Source: JBKHYJ01 sp046565505 (lineage in GTDB: Bacteria > Acidobacteriota > Blastocatellia > UBA7656). From it: a stretch of 64,000 nt of DNA. This document shows, piece by piece, positions 32,693 to 41,137 of the stretch (positions within the stretch are counted from its first letter, which is position 1; each line of letters begins with the position of its first letter). Location of the stretch: assembly GCA_046565505.1 (NCBI GenBank), contig JBKHYJ010000009.1, forward strand, positions 1 through 64,000, read 5' to 3'. The notes under the pieces were generated by a model. That model was not told the origin of the DNA. It made no database searches and was given only the letters and a program-made list of their open reading frames with translations. The position numbers and the translations under genes are program-made.

Positions 32693-35600
32693 CTACCTGC
32701 GCAGGGTTCTGGCGCTGGCGACGTTGCTGTAGGCCGAATTCCCGCCGGAATTGAACGCGCGCACCCTGTAATAATAAGTCTTGTTGAACCTCAACCCGCT
32801 GTCCGAATATGCCGTGGTGTTAGCTCCAACCGTGTTGATTTGCGTGAACGTGATGCCGTCACTGGATTGTTCTATTGTGAAGCCTGACTCATTGCTTGAG
32901 GCGTCGCCCCATCTGAGATCAATCTGGCTGCTCGACATTGTGATCGCCGTCAGGTTGATCGGCGCGGCCGGCACGGCGGCTGTGTATGTGTATGCGTTAC
33001 TGCGCGTAGCGCTCTGACCGTCGCCGTTGGTCACGGACACGCTCACCAGCCCTTCCGCGTGTGCCGGCGTTATTGCGGTGATGGAAGTGCTGCTCACCAC
33101 GACCACATTCGTAGCGGCCAAACCGCCTATAGTAACCCTCGCACCCGACGAGAATCCCGTCCCCGCGATGGTAACCGGAGTACCTCCGCTGGACGTGCCG
33201 GAATTCGGGCTAATGGAACTGATGGTAGGCGCTGGCGCGGGCCCCGGGGCGGTATAAGTGTAGCCTCCGGTCAGCGTCCCACTCTGATTATCGGGGTTCG
33301 TCACCACCACGTTGACCGCCCCGGCGGCATGGGCCGGGGTGACGGCCGTGATGGATGTGCTGCCGGCGACATTCACTGACGTGGCAGCCACGCCACCGAA
33401 GCTGACCGCTGCTCCCGCAGCAAACCCACTCCCGCTGATCGTTACAATCGTACCCCCGCCGGCCGGGCCTGAGTTCGGCGCAACCCCGCTGACCGTCGGC
33501 ACTGATGCCGGAGGCACGCTCCCGGTCTTCGGCAGGATGGTCGAGTCGTTCATCAGCGTGCCGGGCGAGGAGTTGAGGTAAGTGGAAGGAGAGAGGACTA
33601 TCTGATCTATAGATAGCCCGTCTTCTCTGGGCTGAAAGCGGATCGTGTGCGTGCCGGAAGTCTGGAAGTAGATGAGCGGGCCCATAACTCCTATGCCCCA
33701 GCCATTGTCCTGCCACCCCCACCCGCTCAGGCCGCAGCCCGAGCAGTCCTCCAGGTTGACGACTTCGGATGAAGTAGTGCCTATCCTGCTGACAGCTGTC
33801 CCTGAAGAAGTGACGCTGTCAGAGAACTGCACGAAAACTGAATCGCTGAATGGGTCGTTGTTTTGAGCTTTGCCCCTGATCCACAGCCTGTAGGCGGTAG
33901 CGGCTTGAGCCGTAAAGCTCATCTCGAAATACGTGGGGGGGCTCGCAAAAGCGCTCGACAGTTTTGCCGCGCCCGCATCCGGGTTGAAGATGCGCGCCCC
34001 TCCTGCCGCCGTGGCATCGGCCACCACAGAATAGTCGCCAACCTTCACCGTCGCTTCTGATGCGTATAGAACAACATCCGCCGCGGAAGACGGCGGGGGC
34101 GCTGATGTCGTGTAGGTGTACCCACCTGTGAGCGTTCCGCTCTGCCCATCGCTGTTTGTCACGACTACGTTGACTGTCCCCGCCGCGTGGGCCGGCGTGA
34201 TGGCCCTGATAGACGTGCCGCTATCCACACTCACGGACGTTGCCGCCGCGCCGCCGACCGATACGACCGCCCCGCTCCTGAATCCTGTGCCGGTGATCGT
34301 CACACTCGTGCCGCCGTTAGTTGATCCCGAGCCGGGCGAAATGCTGCTTACCGTAGGGGCGGGATTAGGCGGCGGCGTGCCCCCCGTGGTGAAGCTCCAC
34401 ACGGGCCCGCTGGCGGTCACGTTAGCCATAGTCTTGCCGACTATGCGCCAGTAATACCTTGTGCCCGATTGCAGCGGGGGTAACGTGTAAGTCTCTATCA
34501 CCCCATCATCAACCGCCCCGATGAAACGGTCCGCGGCGAGCAGTGGCGGGTTCGGGTCGGTGCCAAAGTATATGTCGTATTTGTGCGCCCAGGGGCCTCC
34601 CTCCCACGTCAGCGTTACGTTAAGCGGTTGCCCCGTGGCGCCGTTGGTCGGAGAGGTGTAGGAGGGCTGGTCCGGCGGGAGTGGGACGAACGGCTTCGTC
34701 TCGGATGTCGAATTCCATTTCCGCTCGAAGTGGTTTACGAACCAGTTGAAAAACCAGGCTTTGGTCGTGAAATAGTTATTCTCCTGCTGAGAGTTTGACG
34801 ACGGGCCGGTCCAGTTCGACGACCCGAATATCGTCATCCCCTGGCCGTACAGGATGACTGCCTTCTCATGGTTCAACCCCTGGTGATTGCGCAGTTTTAT
34901 CTGAACGCCCGCGTTGTAGAGCAGGTCTACGTTATAGGCGTCCCATTGCCGGGCCGGGTTGCGGTACTCGTCCTGCTCGGTCAAGAGCCGGACAGGTATG
35001 CCGCGGTTCTTGGCGGCTATGGTCGCGTTAGTGTACCGATCATTCGTAAGCCGGTACATGATGATGTCTATCTTCTGCGTCTCCTGGTTGAACTGGGTGG
35101 CCGTCCGGTTGTAGAAGTCCTGTGACCCGTCCGCGCTTGGCGGGAAGTTCAGCGCGGGGTCAATCGGATAAGTAGGATAGCGCCGCGTCAGTGGCCCCGT
35201 GATGTTGGCGTAATTCGCGTAGTTAACAGTATCCGTCCAGAGGTTATCCATCTGCGTCTTGAAGCTATTGACGACGGCCGGGTCGTCCGTGAAGTAAATC
35301 GCCTCGTCGAAGTAGTCCACGTAAGGCTGTATGGGGACGAAGAAGTACGAGCTGTAGTTGGCCCCGCTGAACTCCAGCCTGTTCTGCCCTACGAAAAGCA
35401 TGAACTTCATGTGCAGAATCCCGCCATCAACTTTGTACCGCATCGGGATGCCCGCGGCCTGAAGCTGGTCGAGTATAGCTTGATTGCCGCTGTATGTGGG
35501 GTTAGCGCGGGGGTCGCAGAGCACGCGTACAGGCACGCCCGCCCGGAACCGGGCGATCAGCTTATCGGAAATCGATGTGTCTTGTATGAACCAGAATGAG

Positions 35601-35761
35601 AAATCAATGCCGGTCGTCTCGTTATCTATGAGAGACCACAGCGGCTGGCGGCAGTCTTCAAACGAGGTATCGCAGAGGCGCTCCTGGGCCTGTGACGATT
35701 GAGCAATGAGCGTAAAGCACGCTAGCAGCAGACAAGCTACGAAGACCTTCCTCTTGATCAT
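32693..35761 (-). CDS. Large secreted protein: PLD-like, FnIII and TIG domains
   Basis: A 1022-aa exported protein with signal peptide MIKRKVFVACLLLACFTLIA. Order: two phospholipase-D-like halves (about 40-350), an FnIII-like module (about 365-455), a TIG/IPT domain (about 468-550), a beta-sandwich resembling a carbohydrate-binding module (about 560-735), two more TIG domains (about 755-835 and 845-925) and a final FnIII (about 930-1020). The PLD motifs are HMKFMLFV and HEKAVILY: His and Lys are kept but the usual Asp is Val and Tyr; FGSSNW remains. Hydrolytic activity is therefore doubtful, and surface binding or adhesion is possible. It is the longest gene here. Confidence 0.88.
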   Translation of the reverse strand: MIKRKVFVACLLLACFTLIAQSSQAQERLCDTSFEDCRQPLWSLIDNETTGIDFSFWFIQDTSISDKLIARFRAGVPVRVLCDPRANPTYSGNQAILDQLQAAGIPMRYKVDGGILHMKFMLFVGQNRLEFSGANYSSYFFVPIQPYVDYFDEAIYFTDDPAVVNSFKTQMDNLWTDTVNYANYANITGPLTRRYPTYPIDPALNFPPSADGSQDFYNRTATQFNQETQKIDIIMYRLTNDRYTNATIAAKNRGIPVRLLTEQDEYRNPARQWDAYNVDLLYNAGVQIKLRNHQGLNHEKAVILYGQGMTIFGSSNWTGPSSNSQQENNYFTTKAWFFNWFVNHFERKWNSTSETKPFVPLPPDQPSYTSPTNGATGQPLNVTLTWEGGPWAHKYDIYFGTDPNPPLLAADRFIGAVDDGVIETYTLPPLQSGTRYYWRIVGKTMANVTASGPVWSFTTGGTPPPNPAPTVSSISPGSGSTNGGTSVTITGTGFRSGAVVSVGGAAATSVSVDSGTSIRAITPAHAAGTVNVVVTNSDGQSGTLTGGYTYTTSAPPPSSAADVVLYASEATVKVGDYSVVADATAAGGARIFNPDAGAAKLSSAFASPPTYFEMSFTAQAATAYRLWIRGKAQNNDPFSDSVFVQFSDSVTSSGTAVSRIGTTSSEVVNLEDCSGCGLSGWGWQDNGWGIGVMGPLIYFQTSGTHTIRFQPREDGLSIDQIVLSPSTYLNSSPGTLMNDSTILPKTGSVPPASVPTVSGVAPNSGPAGGGTIVTISGSGFAAGAAVSFGGVAATSVNVAGSTSITAVTPAHAAGAVNVVVTNPDNQSGTLTGGYTYTAPGPAPAPTISSISPNSGTSSGGTPVTIAGTGFSSGARVTIGGLAATNVVVVSSTSITAITPAHAEGLVSVSVTNGDGQSATRSNAYTYTAAVPAAPINLTAITMSSSQIDLRWGDASSNESGFTIEQSSDGITFTQINTVGANTTAYSDSGLRFNKTYYYRVRAFNSGGNSAYSNVASARTLRR

Positions 35762-36319
35762 ACCCTTTTATCGTCTCCCTGTACCTGTACTCAATTGTGA
35801 CTCTGTGTGTAAGAGTTCCACTCATATTTCCCGGTTCATGCGTACGCAGGCGAAGATCAGGCGATTGTCGTGCCACAGGCGGCACTGCGAATTGACTATT
35901 TGTGGGGAGGCTTGATCGGGATGTGATGCGCGATATCCTGTTCGCCAGACTTATTGGGGAACGACACTAGCCGCCCAGGTGGGTCGATGGTTTGGGGCAA
36001 TATCACGGGGGATGCCCCACCGCCATACGGGTGGAATCATTTGGAATAACGCTCATGTCATCTTTGTTTAATGAGGGTCGAAGAGGAGACTGGAGATTGG
36101 CACAATGAGCTTTATCCGACAATGAGGTGAATCCGCCGCCGCAATCTACGATTTCTCTTTTTGCGTAGCAGATACCTTGATGGGACACGGTCTCACGCAT
36201 GATTATTGTCACTGATGCTTCGCGGCACGGCCAGCCCAGCCGTCAGACCCTTGTAGTAACAAGGACAGCGGTGAGTTAATCTAGTTTACCCTTGCGGAAG
36301 GAGTGGGTTTATAAGTTCT
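35762..36319. other. 558-bp divergent intergenic region
   Basis: Separates the secreted PLD/TIG gene (minus) from the membrane-protein gene (plus). Small frames here (for example 36003-36212 minus) have no recognisable product. CTTGT and ACAAG form a small hairpin at about 36250-36263. CCGTCAGACCC at about 36241 recurs as CCGTCAGGCCC at about 37021, each shortly upstream of a plus-strand gene. Confidence 0.45.
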
Positions 36320-36907
36320 ATGCAAGAAAAAGCTGAAAGCCAGCCGCATATTCTGCATATTGAATTGTATAAGAATCTTAAACAGGAATCAGCCGCCTAT
36401 ATCGAGAAGGTCCCCGCGATTTGGCTACAGAAGTTTATATTGATAGGCGCCATCGTCGCTTTCATATTCACGGAGAAGAATGTCCCGAGAGATAACTCCG
36501 CCTTAATGGCATTAGGCATAGTTGCGATACCGACGCTGGCGCTCTTGCTTGATGCTAAGATTCTAGAATATGGCCTTCATGCGCGACTGATTTCGCGCTT
36601 TGTCTCAGAGACATTCAAGTCTGATAGCGTCCTATCCGGTTGGGAAGAACTGTTTTGGGGCATCAGCGGGCCGAGCAAAGACCTGGTGCTCGCCCGAATC
36701 CGTAGCCTGACGACCGTTGTAGTTGTGATTCTACCGACGTGTGTAGTAATAGTCTTGTCTTCGGCCGTTCTTGGTAGGTTATATGCTCAATTCTCGACAT
36801 TCGTAACTATAGGGGGACTTATTTGTGGAATCTACATCCTGTTATCCGTTTATATATGGAATCTGATATGGCCCAGGCAGGGGCAAGGGGTTAGTAAAGA
36901 ATCCTGA
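36320..36907 (+). CDS. Four-helix membrane protein of unknown function
   Basis: A 195-aa inner-membrane protein with four predicted helices at about 37-51, 61-79, 130-152 and 160-184, and a charged cytoplasmic loop containing ILEYGLHARLISRFV. I do not recognise a named family, although small four-helix proteins with such a loop occur as accessory or defence-type genes. The ATG has GGAAGGAG about 16 bases upstream, rather far. AT content is higher than in the glycan or metal genes, which suggests separate ancestry. Confidence 0.6.
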   Translation: MQEKAESQPHILHIELYKNLKQESAAYIEKVPAIWLQKFILIGAIVAFIFTEKNVPRDNSALMALGIVAIPTLALLLDAKILEYGLHARLISRFVSETFKSDSVLSGWEELFWGISGPSKDLVLARIRSLTTVVVVILPTCVVIVLSSAVLGRLYAQFSTFVTIGGLICGIYILLSVYIWNLIWPRQGQGVSKES

Positions 36908-37068
36908 GTGACTCGGGGCCGGGCGGCTCTAACAACGCCATGCCTGGGAGCGCGGCATGCACATTTCAAATGGCTTACAGCCGCAAGGTCGCGCTATATT
37001 GACGCGCGTGCTGATCTCCGCCGTCAGGCCCCTGAACGTCAGCACGTCAACAATTTTAAAGGAAACTG

Positions 37069-37620
37069 ATGACTGCAATAATGATTCTTCTCGCACTCAC
37101 CTCCGGCCCGGCGCAGGGATTGAGGAGCCTCGCTGAAGAGATGAACAGACTTCATACGAACACGGCGCTGATCTTGCCTTCGGATGCGGTAGATGAGCAT
37201 CCGCTGTGGGCTCCTTCTAGCAACTACATTGCCGTCAACGTCATGGACAAGTGGTACAAAGTCAACTTGCTGCAAATCTCACTAAAAGCGTCGCCCTGGA
37301 GAGGGAAGCAGAGAATCGGGGTAATCACCTCCAAGTCCTCGGTATCAGAAGCAACCGATCAGGAGGTTGAACAGTGGGCGAAGGTGTCAAAGTTCAACGA
37401 AAGAGCCTTAACAACAAAAGCCGGGACGAGAATAGAGCTGAGGGAGACGGATTTAGGGACCACGCTAACTATACGTAAACGGAATCAAAGGGCGGAGAAG
37501 ATATGGACAAGTGACGTGGAGAACTGTCATAGCCTTGTGCTATCTGCCGGCGAGGAGTTCGTAGCATTCATCTGTGAGTCAAACGGCGTGGTCGTAATGA
37601 GGTTAAATGGCCCGAAATGA
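37069..37620 (+). CDS. Exported hypothetical protein
   Basis: A 183-aa protein with a short hydrophobic leader (MTAIMILLALTSGPAQG) that would route it to the periplasm. Two similar beta stretches, HPLWAPSSNYIAVNV near residue 44 and SAGEEFVAFICESNGVVV near 158, recall single blades of WD40/PD40-type propellers, too few to build a closed propeller. AAAGGAAAC precedes the ATG. Function unknown; it lies between the membrane protein and the convergent GNAT gene. Confidence 0.55.
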   Translation: MTAIMILLALTSGPAQGLRSLAEEMNRLHTNTALILPSDAVDEHPLWAPSSNYIAVNVMDKWYKVNLLQISLKASPWRGKQRIGVITSKSSVSEATDQEVEQWAKVSKFNERALTTKAGTRIELRETDLGTTLTIRKRNQRAEKIWTSDVENCHSLVLSAGEEFVAFICESNGVVVMRLNGPK

Positions 37621-37634
37621 CGGACGCCAGGGGA

Positions 37635-37712
37635 GGCATCAACCGGAGCGCGGGGGCGAATTTCGTATGGCTCTATGAGTGTTCCCCGCCCTCCGGCGCG
37701 GTCGTTAGGCGC
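37635..37712. repeat. attC-like imperfect palindrome (candidate integron recombination site)
   Basis: Read on the minus strand, GCGCCTAAC with the GNAT stop codon TAA inside it begins the element, then GCGCCGGAGGGCGGGG pairs with CCCCCGCGCTCCGG, and GTTGATGCC closes it, 78 bp in all. A stop within the R'' box, AAC/GTT ends and an imperfect stem with a central spacer are typical of integron cassette ends. The two outer boxes are only partly complementary and no integrase gene is in sight. Confidence 0.35.
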
Positions 37713-38199
37713 CCTCACCATCAATCGTCTTACCTTCTGTTAACTCATAGCTGAAAACCAGCAGGTCACGGGCGCGAATCCCATCCTTGATGATTGGTTT
37801 CCGATAGTACCAGAAGTAATCACGCCGTATGTGGTCCATCCTGAACCCGCACTTCTGGTAGAAAACTATATTGCCAATGCTGGCATTCCCTGTGCCCACG
37901 ACCATTCGCTGCTTGCCCCTGCTCTTCGCCTCTGTAATCAGCCATGCGACGACTTGTTTACCGATCCCCAGCCCGTGGCGGTCCTCTGCGACGGCAAGTT
38001 CTACAATCTCACAAGGCTCGCCGCTCCAGCGCATCGTGGCGGCCCCGACGACCTGCTCGTCTTCGTTCACTCGGTAGACGGTATCGCTAAGATGCTTTAG
38101 GCTCCAGCGCAGAGCACTCTTAGATGGCTCTGCCAGCAGTAAGAGAGGGATTAACTGCTCGATCTCATCTCGGCTTGCTTCATGGATCATTATCGACAT
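37705..38199 (-). CDS. GNAT-family N-acetyltransferase
   Basis: Transfers acetyl from acetyl-CoA to an amine. At 164 aa from ATG 38199 it has the full GNAT length; a longer frame from 38301 adds 34 residues without family likeness. CEIVELAVAEDRHGLGIGKQ near residue 68 is the acetyl-CoA loop (R-x-x-G-x-G), and NIVFYQKCGFRMDHIRRDYF near 110 is the typical C-terminal block with the YxKxGF motif. A TATAAT lies about 40 bp upstream of the start. It is the last gene before the fold of the palindrome, which lies 250 bp upstream. Confidence 0.85.
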   Translation of the reverse strand: MSIMIHEASRDEIEQLIPLLLLAEPSKSALRWSLKHLSDTVYRVNEDEQVVGAATMRWSGEPCEIVELAVAEDRHGLGIGKQVVAWLITEAKSRGKQRMVVGTGNASIGNIVFYQKCGFRMDHIRRDYFWYYRKPIIKDGIRARDLLVFSYELTEGKTIDGEGA

Positions 38200-38699
38200 A
38201 ATCGACCTGTGTTGACCTTGGCGAATCTGTGCCAGCCGAATTATACATCGTAAGGGCCAGAGGTGCGGAAGCTTGATACAGTTTGAAGAGGCGTCTGGCA
38301 AGCCATTCGACCGGGGCCTCGCGGTTGAGATTCTTATTGCTTTACGCGAATTGTGTGCCCGAGCGTCGGCGGGCCGACGCGGCGCGCCGTGTGTCAGCGT
38401 TCAGGGCTTGTCGTGGTGAGCTTGTGAGGAGTGATGGAGAGCGGCTGAATTCAGCCGCTCTCCATCACTCCTCACAAGCTCACCACGACAAGCCCTGAAC
38501 GCTGACACACGGCGCGCCGCGTCGGCCCGCCGACGCTCGGGCACACAATTCGCGTAAAGCAATAAGAATCTCAACCGCGAGGCCCCGGTCGAATGGCTTG
38601 CCAGACGCCTCTTCAAACTGTATCAAGCTTCCGCACCTCTGGCCCTTACGATGTATAATTCGGCTGGCACAGATTCGCCAAGGTCAACACAGGTCGATT
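38200..38699. other. 500-bp region spanning the fold
   Basis: Two mirror-image 250-bp upstream regions of the GNAT gene joined at 38449/38450. Each half contains GCGTCGGC-GG-GCCGACGC (38363-38380 and mirror), a tight GC hairpin, and a TATAAT-type -10. A 71-codon frame crossing the junction on each strand exists only because of the fold and is not a gene. Confidence 0.8.
38447..38452. other. Fold point of the palindrome (GAATTC)
   Basis: The axis lies between 38449 and 38450, inside GAATTC. Any zero-spacer fold gives a palindromic hexamer at its centre, and 1 in 64 of these would be GAATTC by chance. The sequence around it is ordinary GC-rich DNA 250 bp upstream of the GNAT gene, with no AT-rich tract, terminal repeat array or protelomerase-like internal symmetry that I can see. 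Confidence 0.95.
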
Positions 38700-39194
38700 A
38701 TGTCGATAATGATCCATGAAGCAAGCCGAGATGAGATCGAGCAGTTAATCCCTCTCTTACTGCTGGCAGAGCCATCTAAGAGTGCTCTGCGCTGGAGCCT
38801 AAAGCATCTTAGCGATACCGTCTACCGAGTGAACGAAGACGAGCAGGTCGTCGGGGCCGCCACGATGCGCTGGAGCGGCGAGCCTTGTGAGATTGTAGAA
38901 CTTGCCGTCGCAGAGGACCGCCACGGGCTGGGGATCGGTAAACAAGTCGTCGCATGGCTGATTACAGAGGCGAAGAGCAGGGGCAAGCAGCGAATGGTCG
39001 TGGGCACAGGGAATGCCAGCATTGGCAATATAGTTTTCTACCAGAAGTGCGGGTTCAGGATGGACCACATACGGCGTGATTACTTCTGGTACTATCGGAA
39101 ACCAATCATCAAGGATGGGATTCGCGCCCGTGACCTGCTGGTTTTCAGCTATGAGTTAACAGAAGGTAAGACGATTGATGGTGAGGGCGCCTAA
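38700..39194 (+). CDS. GNAT-family N-acetyltransferase (mirror copy)
   Basis: Exact copy of the acetyltransferase at 37705-38199. In this orientation the start context is easy to read: TATAAT at 38654-38659, then ATG at 38700; the stop TAA lies inside GCGCCTAAC at 39187-39195. Confidence 0.85.
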   Translation: MSIMIHEASRDEIEQLIPLLLLAEPSKSALRWSLKHLSDTVYRVNEDEQVVGAATMRWSGEPCEIVELAVAEDRHGLGIGKQVVAWLITEAKSRGKQRMVVGTGNASIGNIVFYQKCGFRMDHIRRDYFWYYRKPIIKDGIRARDLLVFSYELTEGKTIDGEGA

Positions 39195-39264
39195 CGACCG
39201 CGCCGGAGGGCGGGGAACACTCATAGAGCCATACGAAATTCGCCCCCGCGCTCCGGTTGATGCC
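39187..39264 (+). repeat. attC-like imperfect palindrome (mirror copy)
   Basis: Mirror of 37635-37712. R''-like box 39187-39195, R'-like box GTTGATGCC at 39256-39264. Confidence 0.35.
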
Positions 39265-39278
39265 TCCCCTGGCGTCCG

Positions 39279-39830
39279 TCATTTCGGGCCATTTAACCTC
39301 ATTACGACCACGCCGTTTGACTCACAGATGAATGCTACGAACTCCTCGCCGGCAGATAGCACAAGGCTATGACAGTTCTCCACGTCACTTGTCCATATCT
39401 TCTCCGCCCTTTGATTCCGTTTACGTATAGTTAGCGTGGTCCCTAAATCCGTCTCCCTCAGCTCTATTCTCGTCCCGGCTTTTGTTGTTAAGGCTCTTTC
39501 GTTGAACTTTGACACCTTCGCCCACTGTTCAACCTCCTGATCGGTTGCTTCTGATACCGAGGACTTGGAGGTGATTACCCCGATTCTCTGCTTCCCTCTC
39601 CAGGGCGACGCTTTTAGTGAGATTTGCAGCAAGTTGACTTTGTACCACTTGTCCATGACGTTGACGGCAATGTAGTTGCTAGAAGGAGCCCACAGCGGAT
39701 GCTCATCTACCGCATCCGAAGGCAAGATCAGCGCCGTGTTCGTATGAAGTCTGTTCATCTCTTCAGCGAGGCTCCTCAATCCCTGCGCCGGGCCGGAGGT
39801 GAGTGCGAGAAGAATCATTATTGCAGTCAT
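39279..39830 (-). CDS. Exported hypothetical protein (mirror copy)
   Basis: Exact copy of 37069-37620, with a short signal peptide and two propeller-blade-like stretches; function unknown. Confidence 0.55.
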   Translation of the reverse strand: MTAIMILLALTSGPAQGLRSLAEEMNRLHTNTALILPSDAVDEHPLWAPSSNYIAVNVMDKWYKVNLLQISLKASPWRGKQRIGVITSKSSVSEATDQEVEQWAKVSKFNERALTTKAGTRIELRETDLGTTLTIRKRNQRAEKIWTSDVENCHSLVLSAGEEFVAFICESNGVVVMRLNGPK

Positions 39831-39991
39831 CAGTTTCCTTTAAAATTGTTGACGTGCTGACGTTCAGGGGCCTGACGGCGGAGATCAGCACGCGCGTCAA
39901 TATAGCGCGACCTTGCGGCTGTAAGCCATTTGAAATGTGCATGCCGCGCTCCCAGGCATGGCGTTGTTAGAGCCGCCCGGCCCCGAGTCAC

Positions 39992-40579
39992 TCAGGATTC
40001 TTTACTAACCCCTTGCCCCTGCCTGGGCCATATCAGATTCCATATATAAACGGATAACAGGATGTAGATTCCACAAATAAGTCCCCCTATAGTTACGAAT
40101 GTCGAGAATTGAGCATATAACCTACCAAGAACGGCCGAAGACAAGACTATTACTACACACGTCGGTAGAATCACAACTACAACGGTCGTCAGGCTACGGA
40201 TTCGGGCGAGCACCAGGTCTTTGCTCGGCCCGCTGATGCCCCAAAACAGTTCTTCCCAACCGGATAGGACGCTATCAGACTTGAATGTCTCTGAGACAAA
40301 GCGCGAAATCAGTCGCGCATGAAGGCCATATTCTAGAATCTTAGCATCAAGCAAGAGCGCCAGCGTCGGTATCGCAACTATGCCTAATGCCATTAAGGCG
40401 GAGTTATCTCTCGGGACATTCTTCTCCGTGAATATGAAAGCGACGATGGCGCCTATCAATATAAACTTCTGTAGCCAAATCGCGGGGACCTTCTCGATAT
40501 AGGCGGCTGATTCCTGTTTAAGATTCTTATACAATTCAATATGCAGAATATGCGGCTGGCTTTCAGCTTTTTCTTGCAT
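39992..40579 (-). CDS. Four-helix membrane protein (mirror copy)
   Basis: Exact copy of 36320-36907; unknown inner-membrane protein. Confidence 0.6.
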   Translation of the reverse strand: MQEKAESQPHILHIELYKNLKQESAAYIEKVPAIWLQKFILIGAIVAFIFTEKNVPRDNSALMALGIVAIPTLALLLDAKILEYGLHARLISRFVSETFKSDSVLSGWEELFWGISGPSKDLVLARIRSLTTVVVVILPTCVVIVLSSAVLGRLYAQFSTFVTIGGLICGIYILLSVYIWNLIWPRQGQGVSKES

Positions 40580-41137
40580 AGAACTTATAAACCCACTCCT
40601 TCCGCAAGGGTAAACTAGATTAACTCACCGCTGTCCTTGTTACTACAAGGGTCTGACGGCTGGGCTGGCCGTGCCGCGAAGCATCAGTGACAATAATCAT
40701 GCGTGAGACCGTGTCCCATCAAGGTATCTGCTACGCAAAAAGAGAAATCGTAGATTGCGGCGGCGGATTCACCTCATTGTCGGATAAAGCTCATTGTGCC
40801 AATCTCCAGTCTCCTCTTCGACCCTCATTAAACAAAGATGACATGAGCGTTATTCCAAATGATTCCACCCGTATGGCGGTGGGGCATCCCCCGTGATATT
40901 GCCCCAAACCATCGACCCACCTGGGCGGCTAGTGTCGTTCCCCAATAAGTCTGGCGAACAGGATATCGCGCATCACATCCCGATCAAGCCTCCCCACAAA
41001 TAGTCAATTCGCAGTGCCGCCTGTGGCACGACAATCGCCTGATCTTCGCCTGCGTACGCATGAACCGGGAAATATGAGTGGAACTCTTACACACAGAGTC
41101 ACAATTGAGTACAGGTACAGGGAGACGATAAAAGGGT
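40580..41137. other. 558-bp intergenic region (mirror copy)
   Basis: Mirror of 35762-36319; no supported gene. Confidence 0.45.

Larger units (their letters stand above)
12899..38449 (+). repeat. Left arm of a 51-kb zero-spacer palindrome
   Basis: Every base in this arm is matched by its complement at 76899 minus its position. I checked this directly around the fold and at the outer end; in between, mirrored start, stop and protein sequence agree for all genes. The outer limit given here is only where the window ends, not a biological boundary: the next unique bases to the left may also be mirrored beyond the right edge. No insertion sequence or short inverted repeat with a loop sits at the centre, as would be expected of an ordinary inverted duplication. 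Confidence 0.98.

Noticed and set aside
36003..36212. 69-codon minus-strand frame before the membrane-protein gene
   Set aside because: No recognisable product or ribosome site; kept as unassigned intergenic sequence.
38283..38498. 71-codon frame crossing the fold, present on both strands
   Set aside because: It exists only because the two arms meet; half of it is the reverse complement of the other half's neighbourhood, and it matches no family.
38200..38699. Protelomerase target or telomere-like repeats at the fold
   Set aside because: Beyond the trivial mirror symmetry I see no internal dyads, AT-rich core or tandem repeats of the kind known at hairpin telomeres; a hairpin end is kept only as a hypothesis.
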